This document shows positions 45,378 through 56,039 of a stretch of DNA of 64,000 nt, one piece after another; position 1 is the stretch's first letter, and each line of letters opens with the position of its first letter. The position numbers were made by a program, and so were the translations under genes. The notes beneath the pieces were generated by a model. It made no database searches, had not been told where the DNA came from, and saw nothing but the letters and a program-made list of their open reading frames with translations. Source of the DNA: Oidiodendron maius Zn (lineage: Eukaryota; Ascomycota; Leotiomycetes; Myxotrichaceae); assembly GCA_000827325.1 (NCBI GenBank), contig KN832877.1:248001-312000 (forward strand), read 5' to 3'.

Positions 45378-47785
45378 TTATCTGCTTATTTCTCTCGTTA
45401 TGTGTGAGGAAATCTCAACGGTCCCAACATCCTTGCTAAAGCTACCTTCCCCAGGATTGCGGATTGCACTATTTGACTGTGCTTCTCCTGGAGCATGAGC
45501 TTTCTTGCAAGTCTCTCTGTTCACTGTCTCTGTCCAAACCAGGCCTTTTCTTCCCACAAGATGATTTGGTGCTCCTATTTCTGCCCAAATTATTTTCAGG
45601 AACCTCTTTGTGGCTTCTTTGGGCATGCCCAAGAACTGCGTATACTTCCTAAATCTCCTAGTTTTTCGTAGACCCTGGGACGCAGCTTCGTAATTATGAG
45701 TATTAAGATGGCTTTGCACACACCACTCTTTCAAAACATATGCTATTGTGAATGCCATGACGTTGCATGATATCGCTGTTCCAACAGCCCAGTACATTCT
45801 CATCCCATGACGTTCATAGTATGTAGAATTCTCGAAGTTGATATATCCACCTTTTCCAGCCCACGTGGATGCCTGACAGTAGCACGTATTGTATATGCCG
45901 AAGGTTTGGGCGACAACAATATACACAAGCCAGCAGGTGTTAGTGACCTCCATTGGGATGAGAACACAGATCTCGAGTAAGTGACGGGGGTCATTATAGA
46001 GTAGTTCCCTGGTACTTCTGATTATTCGCTGGGCAGGTAAAAGAAGCATTAGAGTGATAGATAGTTTCTCGCATGACCGAGGGAAGACTGGTATTTTGCT
46101 ATATGACCGGCACTGGGGCTCTGAGAGTGGCTCTCTCAGCAGCCACCAAGCTAGGCCTTCAAAAAGCGCGATACTGAAATCAATAATGGCAAAGATGATA
46201 TATCCGGCAGAACGGCAGCCAAACCCAATGGTAGGTGTGAAGTATGATATAATAAATGACCCTACGATGGACCCAGTCACAATAGCCAGCGCCAAACAGA
46301 CTGCAATCAACTCGCGAGGGTCAAAATGCTTACGTCCTTGCAGATTATCTCGGTGACGCGGCCCAAACATAACGGTATTTATAGCATGCCTTGTCTCTTC
46401 TTGACTGCTACCAAGCCATCCTCGACCCTTTTCGGCAACATAGGCATCTTCGATGTCAGTAAGCACAGAGTGGGCAACCCCTCGGTGCCATCTGACTCTT
46501 CCTTGGCCGGCAAATCCAGTGAAAAATCCTGAGTCGCCCAGAAAACTGTGCTCTTGAAGGATAGCAGTCCATGCAAGGCCACCTGTTTCCAGATGGGATT
46601 GTTCGATGTAAGCCTGGGACAGATTTTCATCAAGGAGAGCCGTTTTAACAATCTCAAGTAGATGATTGAGCTTGAGGCGAACTTCGTCACTAGCGCCTGG
46701 ACTGATATCAACAATGCCACAAAGAATGATTGCTGGGAACCAGGCTAGCATCAATCCCATTGCAAGGTTATGTGCAGTGGCATTAGATCCAATGTTTCCG
46801 AATGCTGCGTCGATTGAAAGAGCCATGGCGAACATGAACCAAATTGATGTCAGAAATACAGGAACCGCCCCTTGCTTGCGTCCTCTTCGCAATCGGTCAG
46901 CAAGTTTTCGTCTTCTCATTTGAAGTGTCTTTGTGGGGTTTTCGTTCAGAGCGAGTTTTAAGGTATCGTTAAATAGAGCAATTCTCAATAGCCTCTCTGC
47001 CTCTACTTGCGGTATGCCAGGTCGCAGATTATATTGATTCATTACTCCAAGCAAATACCTAATGCATACATTAGTGAAATACAGCTAGTTGGATTTAGAA
47101 GTGGCTTACAGAGAATCTCGTATTCTCCCAAATGCCGTGTCTCGATCCGGCACGTCTTCGAATCCCGTCGCCATGTCGACAATCAACCCACATTTTCCTG
47201 TGACTTTTATATTCCATAAAATATAGGACAGAGAAGCAAGTGGTGAGCCGATATATCTACACATCAGAAATAGTGTTTTTCTTTTGGCATTGCTTTCGTA
47301 CGGAGCGAGCACTATTAATCCAATAACGGGCAGGACCCAAGTGAGGATTGTCGCAGAGCTGTCGGGCCAGGAATAATAATCTGGGCCTTTGCCACAAAGT
47401 TCATAACAGCCCTCCAAAGTCATTAACGCAGAACCGAAGCTATCTTTCCATGCCCCTTCGACCGGTCCGTTATAGACATAGTTGGCATAGAGAGTGAGAT
47501 TGTTCTCGAAGACAACTCCGCATTCCGCGAAGTTCGGAGAAATTCTTGGACTGTGGACAGCGCCGTCGATTCTTCCTGGTAACTGCGGTCTCTCAGTCGG
47601 AGGAGCATTTCAGGAAACTTTCCCTCATGAGAAAACAGTCGAATGTAATAATAGCGCAAACAGCTCTCACTCTCAATGATCTTGGAAGTTATCTGTGAAA
47701 GCAAACCGCGATAACCTCTGTCTTCCATGCCCCCTCTCCTCGAATTATATTGCGGATAGTCCCGCCCGAGTACGCTGGGTTGCAT
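45378..47785 (-). pseudogene. Large fungal multi-pass membrane protein, frameshifted
   Basis: The 3' exon (47058-45378) and the preceding exon (to 47110) join through a 51-base intron to give at least 660 residues with about eight hydrophobic segments. The family is an uncharacterised fungal integral membrane protein. Family-like blocks are LGRDYPQYNSRRGG, YQEESTALSTVQEFL, ECGVVFENNLTLYANYVYNG, GKGPDYYSWPDSSATILTWVLP and SPLASLSYILWNIKVTGKC. Between the VQEFL block and the ECGVVF block the reading frame changes (about 47520-47550), with no room for an intron. A few residues also seem missing relative to the family. This looks like a small frameshifting deletion in an otherwise intact gene; a sequencing error is the alternative. 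The true N-terminus may lie further upstream. No function is known. Confidence 0.65.
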
Positions 47786-48084
47786 AACGATGCTTCATGT
47801 ACCTATACCGGAACATGTCCGCAGTCAATTTTATTTGTCGTTGTACACACGAGATACACCGATTGGGTGGATTTACATATTGCATCCGGATGTACTGTCT
47901 CACTTTGATATTAGATATAGTGACGTTACACACGCTTGCCTTGATATCCGACTAAGGTCAGTAACGTTCTGCAAAGGATCAGAGACTTCACGGAAATTAC
48001 AATATATCTTGGTATCTGATTAGTTGCCTTTGGAGGCCTGGCGTAGAGAGTGTTCCACTTCCGGGAAATTCACGCGCAATGTTT

Positions 48085-48403
48085 CTACTGCCTACCTTTT
48101 TGAGGATGTGGATAAGTGACAAGAAAAGTAGTCATAATTGGCTTGACCGCAGCATATTGTTTCATGGGTACGTCAGGTAGACCAGCATAATGTGCGATAT
48201 CCTGCATATGTGGTCGCAGCGTGGACTGATATGGTTGGATTATCAGTGTGCTACGAGAACCTGAATTACTTACCGCCTTCCCTTCTTCAGTTCCTGATGC
48301 GAGCATCTCAGTACTGATAGTCCTATGAGAAAAGTCAATCAGAAGAAATATGAAGAATCTAGACCAATTAGATGACTGAGCCGTCATGAGCAGCTAGGTT
48401 GTA
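48085..48403 (-). CDS. Possible N-terminal gene fragment
   Basis: A frame read leftwards encodes a peptide that becomes coherent after two candidate introns are removed. The first has a GTCATC donor and TTTTCTCATAG acceptor at about 48322-48375, the second a GTAAGT donor near 48272. The result runs TISTEMLASGTEEGKA then STLRPHMQDIAHYAGLPDVPMKQYAAVKP. It looks like the cytosolic N-terminus of a larger protein, but nothing recognisable follows. It may be an upstream exon of the membrane gene at 45378-47785, or the relic of another gene. I do not recognise the family. Confidence 0.3.
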
Positions 48404-48678
48404 TTCGCCATCCTGTCAGCTTGAGTCTTCGCGACGATAGATGCCCGCAGAGGCGAAGTCTCCTTACGACGGATTATCCGTAAGCCAACTATGACTAGTC
48501 ATGGATTAGATAACTAAAATTCATCCCGCAGCCTGAGTTCACACTTTAGGGTTGCAAGTTATGATTATTCCTATCGCTTAGCAACATCAATAGGGTAATC
48601 GAGCAAATTATTCTCGATTTCCCATATTCCAGACAGGCAAGAATTATAGATAGTCACAAGAGGCTTAACTCTGTTCTC
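48404..48678. other. Intergenic
   Basis: This is the 3' flank of the sugar transporter gene. Nothing was seen. Confidence 0.3.
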
Positions 48679-50436
48679 TCACAATTCACACTCCGCAGCA
48701 TCGACACGCAGCTGCTGGGGTGTATCATCCTTGTGAGCCGCAACATCCAACCTGGCTGTGCTTCGCCGCTCAAATGCCTCAGTCTTAGCCATCCATCTCG
48801 CCTTTCTCACCACTCTCCATTGTGTCTTCCTAAAAAGTGAAGCCGCGTCCGTGAATGGCGTCTCTTCTTGGCACTCAGCAACAAATAGCCGATCGACGCT
48901 TTCTAGGGTCTGCCCAGCTGTCTCAGGATAGAAACACCAGACCAAAACCGCATTGACAATGTTAAGCACTGCAAAGATAATGTAAGTCTTATATCCAATA
49001 TATTTCAGCGCGGGCGGCGTAATTTCAACAACTAGAAAGTTGCCGAGAAAGTCAGCAGCAGCAGCTAGAGAAGCGCCTTTCGCTCGAATTTTTAATGGGA
49101 GAATTTCAGGCGGATAGATCCAGACGGTTGCCATCCAGCCTGAGATCGTACGTTAGAGTTCGCTCTTTGGTAGGAGGAGTGATAGAAGGAATAGGACACC
49201 AACCCCAAGTAAAGCAGGCTTCGAAAGCAAATACAAACACAACAGCAGCAATGCTTGAAGATGGCGTGTTAATGGCCACACAGATTGCTTCCGCAATAAG
49301 TACGAGACACATGCCAAGGGCATTTAATATGAATAGTTGTCGTCGTCCCACTCGATCAATTGTCCACCACTAAGAATGCGTGAGAAATGACAACATAGAT
49401 TCAGACATGAAAAGCAAACCGTCAAGAATGAAGCGAGTATATAAAATAATTGGAGAAAGCATCCTAGAAACAGAGAGCGCTCTTGGCTCATCCCTAGGCT
49501 TTCTTGGAATAGGGTGGGAGCATAATATGTCACAATATTGATACCTGGAATTTTGCTGTCAGGCCACTCACTCCAAAGGGCGGGAAGCTTACCAGACATC
49601 TGTTGCATAAATTGAATACCCAACGCCAAATAAAATCTTTTATTTGCCGCAATGCCATTGTCTCGAAACAGATCTCCCCATATCCCTCCTTCCTTCGACT
49701 CTATCCGGATGGCCTCAACGATATCGTCCTTCTCCTTTTGGACAATTTCGCTATGAGGATCGAGCCCTCTCAATCTTGCCAGAACAACTAGGCCTCTCTC
49801 TTCGTTGTGATCATGCTGTATCAACCATCGTGGTGTATCAGGTAGCCAAGTGGTGACGGCTATGATATGTACAGCAAATATCGCTTGAAAGAGGATGGGG
49901 AATCGCCACTGGAAGTCGCTCTTTCGAGGGTAGACACCATAGTTAATCCAGTACGCCAGCATGAGGCCAAACAACATGGTTGTGAGTTGACAACAGACTT
50001 GCCATCCTCTCTGTGCTGCAGCAGAAATCTCGCTCTGGTAAACAGGTGTGACTGAGGTGATGTATCCGATACCTATACCCGTAATGACGCGAGCAAACAT
50101 GAATTGAATTCTCTCAAAAGCCGATCCCATTATAATGGCACCAACAATCACTATCGCTGCGCCAAGGAAGAGAGTATGTTTCCTGCCCAATCGGTCAGCG
50201 GTGAAGGCCGCCGCAATAGCACCAAAGACCGCGCCAACATCGTATAATGCTGTGATTGTGCCAATCATAAGGGTACTTGGATGGCCCATTGAAGAAAGCC
50301 AAAAATCGGAGATTACAACCCCACTCATAACGCCTTGATCATAACCAAAAACAAGAAACCCTGATGAGCATACTGAGGTGATGGCCGCAACTAGCAGGTG
50401 ACCTTGGAGAAAGCTGGCTCCAAGTCTTGACGTCAT
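48679..50436 (-). CDS. MFS sugar transporter
   Basis: Four exons (50436-49593, 49544-49420, 49369-49204, 49139-48679) give 531 residues. Sugar-porter motifs are in order: FGYDQGVMSGVV in span 1, ADRLGRKHT after span 2, PDTPRWLIQHD after span 6, INIVTYYAP in span 7, DRVGRRQLF after span 8, and PETAGQTLESVDRLF after span 12. The last is a PETKG variant. The protein has about 12 spans and a charged C-terminal tail. It should carry hexoses or related sugars across the plasma membrane by proton symport or facilitated diffusion. Introns (48, 50 and 64 bases) restore these motifs. No broken features were seen. The particular sugar cannot be told from sequence alone. Confidence 0.92.
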
Positions 50437-51381
50437 GACTGCTTCGTGAAGTTGCTAAATATAAGAGAAATCAGCACCTGAAATTTCCCTTGAGATGGTG
50501 CAACTTTACATAGAAAGAGTGGGCTTGGTGAGGAGTCTTGGGATTCCCTCGATGGTTTTAAGTCACGACCATCGAAACCATCAAAAGCCGCGTCCCCGCA
50601 TGGCCCTCCACAAAATCTTCGGCTCTTACATCTTCGGGATATTTGGCACCGGTCGGGAGACGCTTGATTCATGTAACAGTCATCGTGGGCGATCATTTCT
50701 GGAAAAAGCCCACGAGCGTCTTGCCTGTATGGAACCTTGGCTTCTATCAATGGCCATCTCCACCAGATACAGTGGGGCAGGACGGTCATTGTTTCCATGT
50801 GGAGTTATTATAAGCCGACGCGCAAAGAAAGTGGGCAAAGAGTCTAGTTGCTAAGGAGTGGCTGGTCCTTTGCGAGGTTATGCAGATTGATGCCAAGCAA
50901 ATCAAAGGCTTCGACCACGCAGATCCGTGTACCCGCATCCGGACAGGCGCATTGTTAAGCGATGCCTCCTAAACTACCTCAACCCAAGTTGGTCGATCCT
51001 CTAACCTTCTCACAAAACTATAAATACAGTGTGTGGTGCCCTACAGCCCTTTCCCGTCGGTTACCAGTACAGTCGTTTGCAAAAATGCCTTCCCCTTTGC
51101 CTTATATTCCATCAACACTAATAGTCGAGAACCAGCCAATGACATCTAGTTCTAGCCCTCGAACAACAAAAATTGGGACTCTAGACAATGAACAAGAAAA
51201 TAATAGGCTTGAAGAAAATAACATTCCAATCTTAAGATAATGCTTTATAATAGTACAGTCGCTTGCGAAAATGGCTTCCCGTTCAATGGGATTCGATCAT
51301 TATCTGACCATACTTCACGCAAGTCTGAACGTACTTGGGAACGAATGTCACAGGTCTATAGTATTCTTCACATTCCTGCCT
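50437..51381. other. Intergenic, with a 29-base imperfect direct repeat
   Basis: This lies upstream of the sugar transporter and downstream of the HET gene. Copies of AGTACAGTCGYTTGCRAAAA plus nine further bases occur at 51066-51094 and 51252-51280, differing at three positions. No coding frame is convincing. Confidence 0.5.
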
Positions 51382-53406
51382 CTACTCAATCCGTAAGGCC
51401 TTACACAGATCTGCGTTAAATAACTCGCCCTGCATCATCCCATGCACGTATGCATCGCCCACTAACTCCCAGCATAGACTTGAAGATGAAGATCTAAGAA
51501 CCAAAGGTACCTTCGCACCCTTAACTAGCGCAATAACATCTCCTGGCCGTGCCTCTTCCGGACCGAGTCCAAGGTATCCTGCTTTTGTCTTGACAAGTCG
51601 TCTGCCTTCGATCAAATGCTCCATTCTCCCTATGAATTTGCTTACTTCGCGTTTATCAACAAGTCGTTTATTTAAGGAAGAGGTCAGATAAACCATAGCG
51701 CCAATGTACCCCTTTCGAAGTTTCGCAAACGAGTCTTTTGGATCTACCTCGTAGCGCTTCAGAAGCCATGCATATATGTGACTCAGGCTGTGAAATTTAA
51801 TATAGTCGTCTTTGTAGACCTGTTGAAACGGGGACGAGGCCAGAAGAACTTGCACGTATGCTTCGAATAATTTTTCGCCAGTAGGATACAATCCTTCTGG
51901 CTCGTGTATAGCCAGGTTCTCCCACTCCAACAGGATCTTGTCTCTTCTACAGACGCTATCGATGACGCTCCAGGCTTTCGACATAGTAGCCACAGAGGAC
52001 GATGTCGCCGAGAGGAGGGACGCAACCTCTATTATTTCGTCTACTACAAAGCCTTCTAACTGCAGCCGCGCTCCGTCATTGGATAGAGCAAACGTCGCTT
52101 CGGTATCTTTTGAAGCATTTGGTTCAAACAAGTAGCCGTATTGTGCAAATCGGTGTCGAAGTGAGATCGAGGCGCTAGCTGCGGACCAGTCTGGGACCCA
52201 CGAGGGCAGACCAGGTAGTCTCTGTCCGACAGGCAATCTTGGAACGCTTAAAAGATCCATGCAATAGGAGGTTTTTAAGATAGCAGTTGCAAAAGCCTTG
52301 TAGACTTCCTGCGCTGTGGTGCTATAACCAATATTCACATCCAATCCTTCAGGCCCGTCGTCAGATGCCAGTCCACAGAGGGCAAATATCTTGTCTCGTG
52401 GATCTGATGCCCCGCAATTGCGGTGCTCCAGTGCAAGATCGAAGAGCTGCTTGCGACCCCCCTCAGTGAAGGATGCCCTGCAGGATTGAAGGCTAGTAAG
52501 AAACTGCAGTCTCCGTGGGCCATAAATCCGCTGCAACTCACTCGCTTCCGAAAACAGTGAAACGCCGTAGAGGAAGTTGGGCCAGGAAATCCTTACGTCT
52601 CCCTTGTGTACTACAACATTAGATGATACGGCAAGCTCTTGGATGATCCATATTCGAGAAAACCAATAGTTGTCCAGAACCTGGAGGACGTTTGGGGTAG
52701 GCCCACGAGCTTGACACCAACTATAAATAAATGAGAATATTCGATCTTTATGCTTTGTCACAAACAAGGGCGCTCTTTTCCCATACCTCACTGGGAAGTC
52801 GCCTTGGCCTCTGCCCCATGCCAACAATGCGAGAGTCGCCATTCCCGCCAGGGTGTGATGACCAAAGTAACCAGCCGCGCCAAGCCAGATGTGAACCACT
52901 GTAGCCTTTTGATAGATCTGTCGCATTAGCCGGACTTGTTGAGACTTCTCTTCGTTATCCTTCTGGTTAATGCATATCGCATCGGCCCAGATCACAACGA
53001 CCTCCTTATCCCGACGTAAATGCCTTAGGGCGGCTTCGAGATTCTCGCCGATCATTAGGGTGCCATTATTACAAACGACCTGTACTTGTGTTATGTCCCG
53101 TCCCGGGATACCCCACGTATATGATATGGCATCATATACTAGTTCTTCTACGAGAGCGACGTCTGTAAGATCGCACACGACGGGTGCCTGTCTCGAGCCA
53201 GGTTGAAGCCTGAGCAGGCGAATAGAAGGACCATCCCTGGTGGCTTTTAAGGGCTTGTAGGCGAAGGATTCTTTTGGACGATACAACCGTTCCATGCCGC
53301 GGGAAAGGAGGTTGGGGCATGGTGGACAAACTGCAAGTTGCTGACGAAGAGCTTTATTCGCGGACTCGCTTATATGCACGTTTCCGCCACCACGCTGGCC
53401 AAGCAA
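51382..53406 (-). CDS. HET-domain (heterokaryon incompatibility) protein
   Basis: A single exon gives 674 residues. The HET domain (about residues 85-250) has all three signature blocks: YDAISYTWG, then VVIWADAICINQKD, then QVRLMRQIYQKATVVHIWLG. The C-terminal half (about 400 residues) is conserved in this large fungal class but lacks a recognisable WD, NACHT or ankyrin module. HET proteins can trigger cell death when genetically different mycelia fuse, though most copies have no demonstrated allorecognition role. A second in-frame ATG (MERLYRPKESF) about 38 codons in is an alternative start. The gene borders a gene-poor, RIP-marked stretch, as is common for variable loci. Confidence 0.9.
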   Translation of the reverse strand: MLGQRGGGNVHISESANKALRQQLAVCPPCPNLLSRGMERLYRPKESFAYKPLKATRDGPSIRLLRLQPGSRQAPVVCDLTDVALVEELVYDAISYTWGIPGRDITQVQVVCNNGTLMIGENLEAALRHLRRDKEVVVIWADAICINQKDNEEKSQQVRLMRQIYQKATVVHIWLGAAGYFGHHTLAGMATLALLAWGRGQGDFPVRYGKRAPLFVTKHKDRIFSFIYSWCQARGPTPNVLQVLDNYWFSRIWIIQELAVSSNVVVHKGDVRISWPNFLYGVSLFSEASELQRIYGPRRLQFLTSLQSCRASFTEGGRKQLFDLALEHRNCGASDPRDKIFALCGLASDDGPEGLDVNIGYSTTAQEVYKAFATAILKTSYCMDLLSVPRLPVGQRLPGLPSWVPDWSAASASISLRHRFAQYGYLFEPNASKDTEATFALSNDGARLQLEGFVVDEIIEVASLLSATSSSVATMSKAWSVIDSVCRRDKILLEWENLAIHEPEGLYPTGEKLFEAYVQVLLASSPFQQVYKDDYIKFHSLSHIYAWLLKRYEVDPKDSFAKLRKGYIGAMVYLTSSLNKRLVDKREVSKFIGRMEHLIEGRRLVKTKAGYLGLGPEEARPGDVIALVKGAKVPLVLRSSSSSLCWELVGDAYVHGMMQGELFNADLCKALRIE

Positions 53407-54691
53407 GCATATAACACGAGCTGGTCGCGGTCGTGACCAGCTCTATTATCAGCCTCCTTCACATATTGTGAATGTTAGGTACAAAAAGCGTGGAGAATTA
53501 TTGACAGGACCCTTGTGGATATTCCAAATTGATTGCCCACAGGTTCCCACCCTTGTTTGAAGCTTAACTTATTTTAGGAAGGCGATCGCAAAGAGTGGCG
53601 CAGGTAAAATCTCGCTGACCGCTGGGAGGGGAAGCCGATTTTGCAAACGATTGTATATGAAAAGAATTTGTAAATTGTCCGGATTGCTAAGTGGTAATTT
53701 CCCACGCATCTACGCGTCTAGGCATCTTAGTGTCTTCTTTGAACTTGTGGTCTGCTTTGGGTCTTTGACGTACATTCTACGTCTTGGGACCATGCCTTGA
53801 GATGTATCTGGCTAATATAGAAGGAAAAGAAGATCGTCTAAATGCAGTTTCCTAATCTGAGCTACATTTTACGTCGTCTTTAAAAGAGATCTTCTGGTTG
53901 GTTTCCCCAAGTCGGCATCATCAAGCTTGAACTTTCAGTCGTGAATGCATTTTGCAAACTATATTTCTCATTTTGGCTGTCATAGACTCGCACAGTCAGT
54001 CCGAACCAAAATTATCGTCATGTGGCATGTTGGGACAAGTTCTGATGCGCCTGGTCAGCATTTATTGCACAGCATACCGGACGATAGAATAGCTAGGCTT
54101 TTCGGCACTACTTTTCAAACTCTATCATTGATCCTATATCTAACTAGCTTTTCAAGCATCGAGACAGCATAAGGTACCAATAATTCTCATAGTCGTAGCT
54201 GTCACACTAAATCATAGGCCATCTGGGAGCTTCCATTGTAGGATTTCCATTTTCTGAAGCTGATTTAACTATATTTCTATTCAATGCATCGCCTTCATTG
54301 CCGCTCTTCTTCCCAAATGCCGTGCACAGCGGTTGCAATATATTTCAGATGTATCTGTAGCCAATAAGATTTACAAAGCTTTAAGAGGTAGCATATCTCC
54401 TCACAGAATATGGGACATAATTTACAGCAGCTTCAAACTCAAGGACGTTGTTAAAGTCATAACCTCATTTTACTCAGTCGAATTTGCAATTTTCATTTTC
54501 TTATTTATCAGAAGACGCAATCGATTATTCTATTTTGGCAGTTTAATCCTTTAGTTTCTGGTAATACATAAATCCACGCCCTCTTCCCTCCATTTCCACT
54601 CTCTTCTCCCTTCTTTCTCATCACTCTGCAACTCGTTCAACGGATATTCAATCTCAAACATACCTTTCACTTTATTGGGAACACTTTCACA
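53407..54691. other. Gene-poor interval
   Basis: About 1.3 kb upstream of the HET gene contain no coding frame I can support. The last 100 bases (54570-54690) are strongly pyrimidine-rich, consistent with a promoter or leader for the next ORF. Confidence 0.4.
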
Positions 54692-55081
54692 ATGATCTCT
54701 CAAATCGAAGATCTCTCAAACGCCCTTGAGGGCCTCCATATCTCTGATCCCCGGCCCAAAAAATCCGTTCACTGGGCTCCAGACGTTGTCGACAACGACG
54801 GCAAATCACGGCTCCTAAAAGAGATTCGGGGCCTGAAGCGCATTGAATACCATCATCGCCGCGAGTATAACAATCTACGACACCTATGGGACGAAACCAA
54901 ATGCGGCTTCATCCCAGAGGAATACAAACGTTCAAGCTTCACAACTTCAGCAGATATCCTTGCCGATATTATTGCCAGGCTTAATGATCTCATTTCAAAG
55001 AAAGCTGCATGTGATGATCACATCAATATGAGAGTCCTAGGCTTAGAGTGGATCACAAGCAGCGTATCATTGCAGCCATGA
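54692..55081 (+). CDS. Orphan-like small protein
   Basis: An intronless frame encodes 129 residues beginning MISQIEDLSNALEGLHIS. The second segment, KKSVHWAPDV, resembles a short motif found in many fungal proteins of unknown role. The rest is helical, charged and probably a short coiled coil (ILADIIARLNDLISKKAAC). A CT-rich leader and a CACAATG start context favour real expression. I recognise no family and no catalytic residues. It is directly followed by decayed repeats, so it could be a young, lineage-specific gene or a fragment. Confidence 0.5.
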   Translation: MISQIEDLSNALEGLHISDPRPKKSVHWAPDVVDNDGKSRLLKEIRGLKRIEYHHRREYNNLRHLWDETKCGFIPEEYKRSSFTTSADILADIIARLNDLISKKAACDDHINMRVLGLEWITSSVSLQP

Positions 55082-55129
55082 GCATTCATAACATGTCCGC
55101 CGCTACAAATGCAAATGTATCAGACCAAA

Positions 55130-55630
55130 CACATCATCCTCAGGGCAGCATTGCTACTCTCCGTTGTTGCAAATCAAGTCAAATAATGCACCGGATACAA
55201 CTTGGCGACTGGTCGCTGCAGTCTCATCATCGATAAGGACAGCCACATATTAACTCGATCCGTCGCTGAACACTTAAACATGCATTGGACAAACCACACA
55301 TACCCCCTCAGGGCGTCGCCCGCCATGATCCATCACTGCAAAACTCAAACGCAGAGGATCATTTATATCCTCTCAGGGCTTCATCCGCAAATGAGCCGTC
55401 GCTGCCGACCCAAACATGCACCGGTTCTCAGTCCATTGCAAATACATGCACGGAACAATATAAAATCACCTCTCAGGGCTTCGCCCGCGCCAATCTGTCG
55501 TTTCAGACGTAAACATGTACCAGATTAATCTTGATTTCGCCTGTCCGGCTTTGCAGACCAATATATGCGTCGGACTCAATCAGCGTCATCACAAGCCTTT
55601 CCTTGCAGACAAAAACATGCACTAGGCACC
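55130..55630 (+). repeat. Decayed tandem repeats
   Basis: A core of the form CCTCTCAGGGCTTCGCCCGC, then TGTCGTTGCAGACC and AAACATGCACCGG, recurs in diverged form. The CTCAGGGC cores start near 55138, 55306, 55369 and 55469, and a further weak copy (CCTGTCCGGCTTTGCAGACC) lies near 55540. Spacing is irregular, so internal deletions have occurred. In one frame the repeats read as related peptides such as PLRASPA, hinting at a former repeat-coding sequence. Confidence 0.65.
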
Positions 55631-55810
55631 TCCACCAAAAAAACCCAAAAAAAACCATATCAATCCTCAAAACATCCCAAAAAAACCCCCAAAAAAAACC
55701 CCCAATTCTTCAAAGAAAACCCACCAACCCTTAAAAAACACCAATCCTTCCAAAAAAAAAAAACCCCCTCCAATCCTTCAAACGAAACCACCAATCAAAA
55801 ATAAAAAATC
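55631..55810 (+). repeat. A/C-rich, nearly G-free tract
   Basis: About 180 bases contain long A runs alternating with C runs, and almost no G on this strand. It is low-complexity sequence and not coding by any evidence I can see. Confidence 0.85.
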
Positions 55811-55826
55811 AACTCCCGAAAGGGGT

Positions 55827-55925
55827 CGGCGTAGAGCAAAAATGCTACGCCGGCGCTCTCTTACACAAGTTCAACCTCCACGTGGTAGAGAGCGGGCAAC
55901 GCCAAGCGGCGGCTAATAGAACTTG
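55827..55925. repeat. Nested short inverted repeats
   Basis: CGGCGTAG (55827-55834) pairs with CTACGCCG (55845-55852). CGCTCTC (55854-55860) pairs with GAGAGCG (55888-55894). CAAGTTC (55866-55872) pairs with GAACTTG (55919-55925). The second and third pairs overlap in a crossed fashion, so they would form a pseudoknot or be alternatives. I cannot assign it to a known RNA or mobile element. Confidence 0.6.
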
Positions 55926-56039
55926 CAGTTGACTTTCCTCTTGACAGGAGAGCTCCTTGATACATTGTTAATTTATATCTTCATTATATGTCTTTACTCC
56001 GTTGTCCCTCCTCTCTGTTCCACTCAAACTTTTAGCTAG

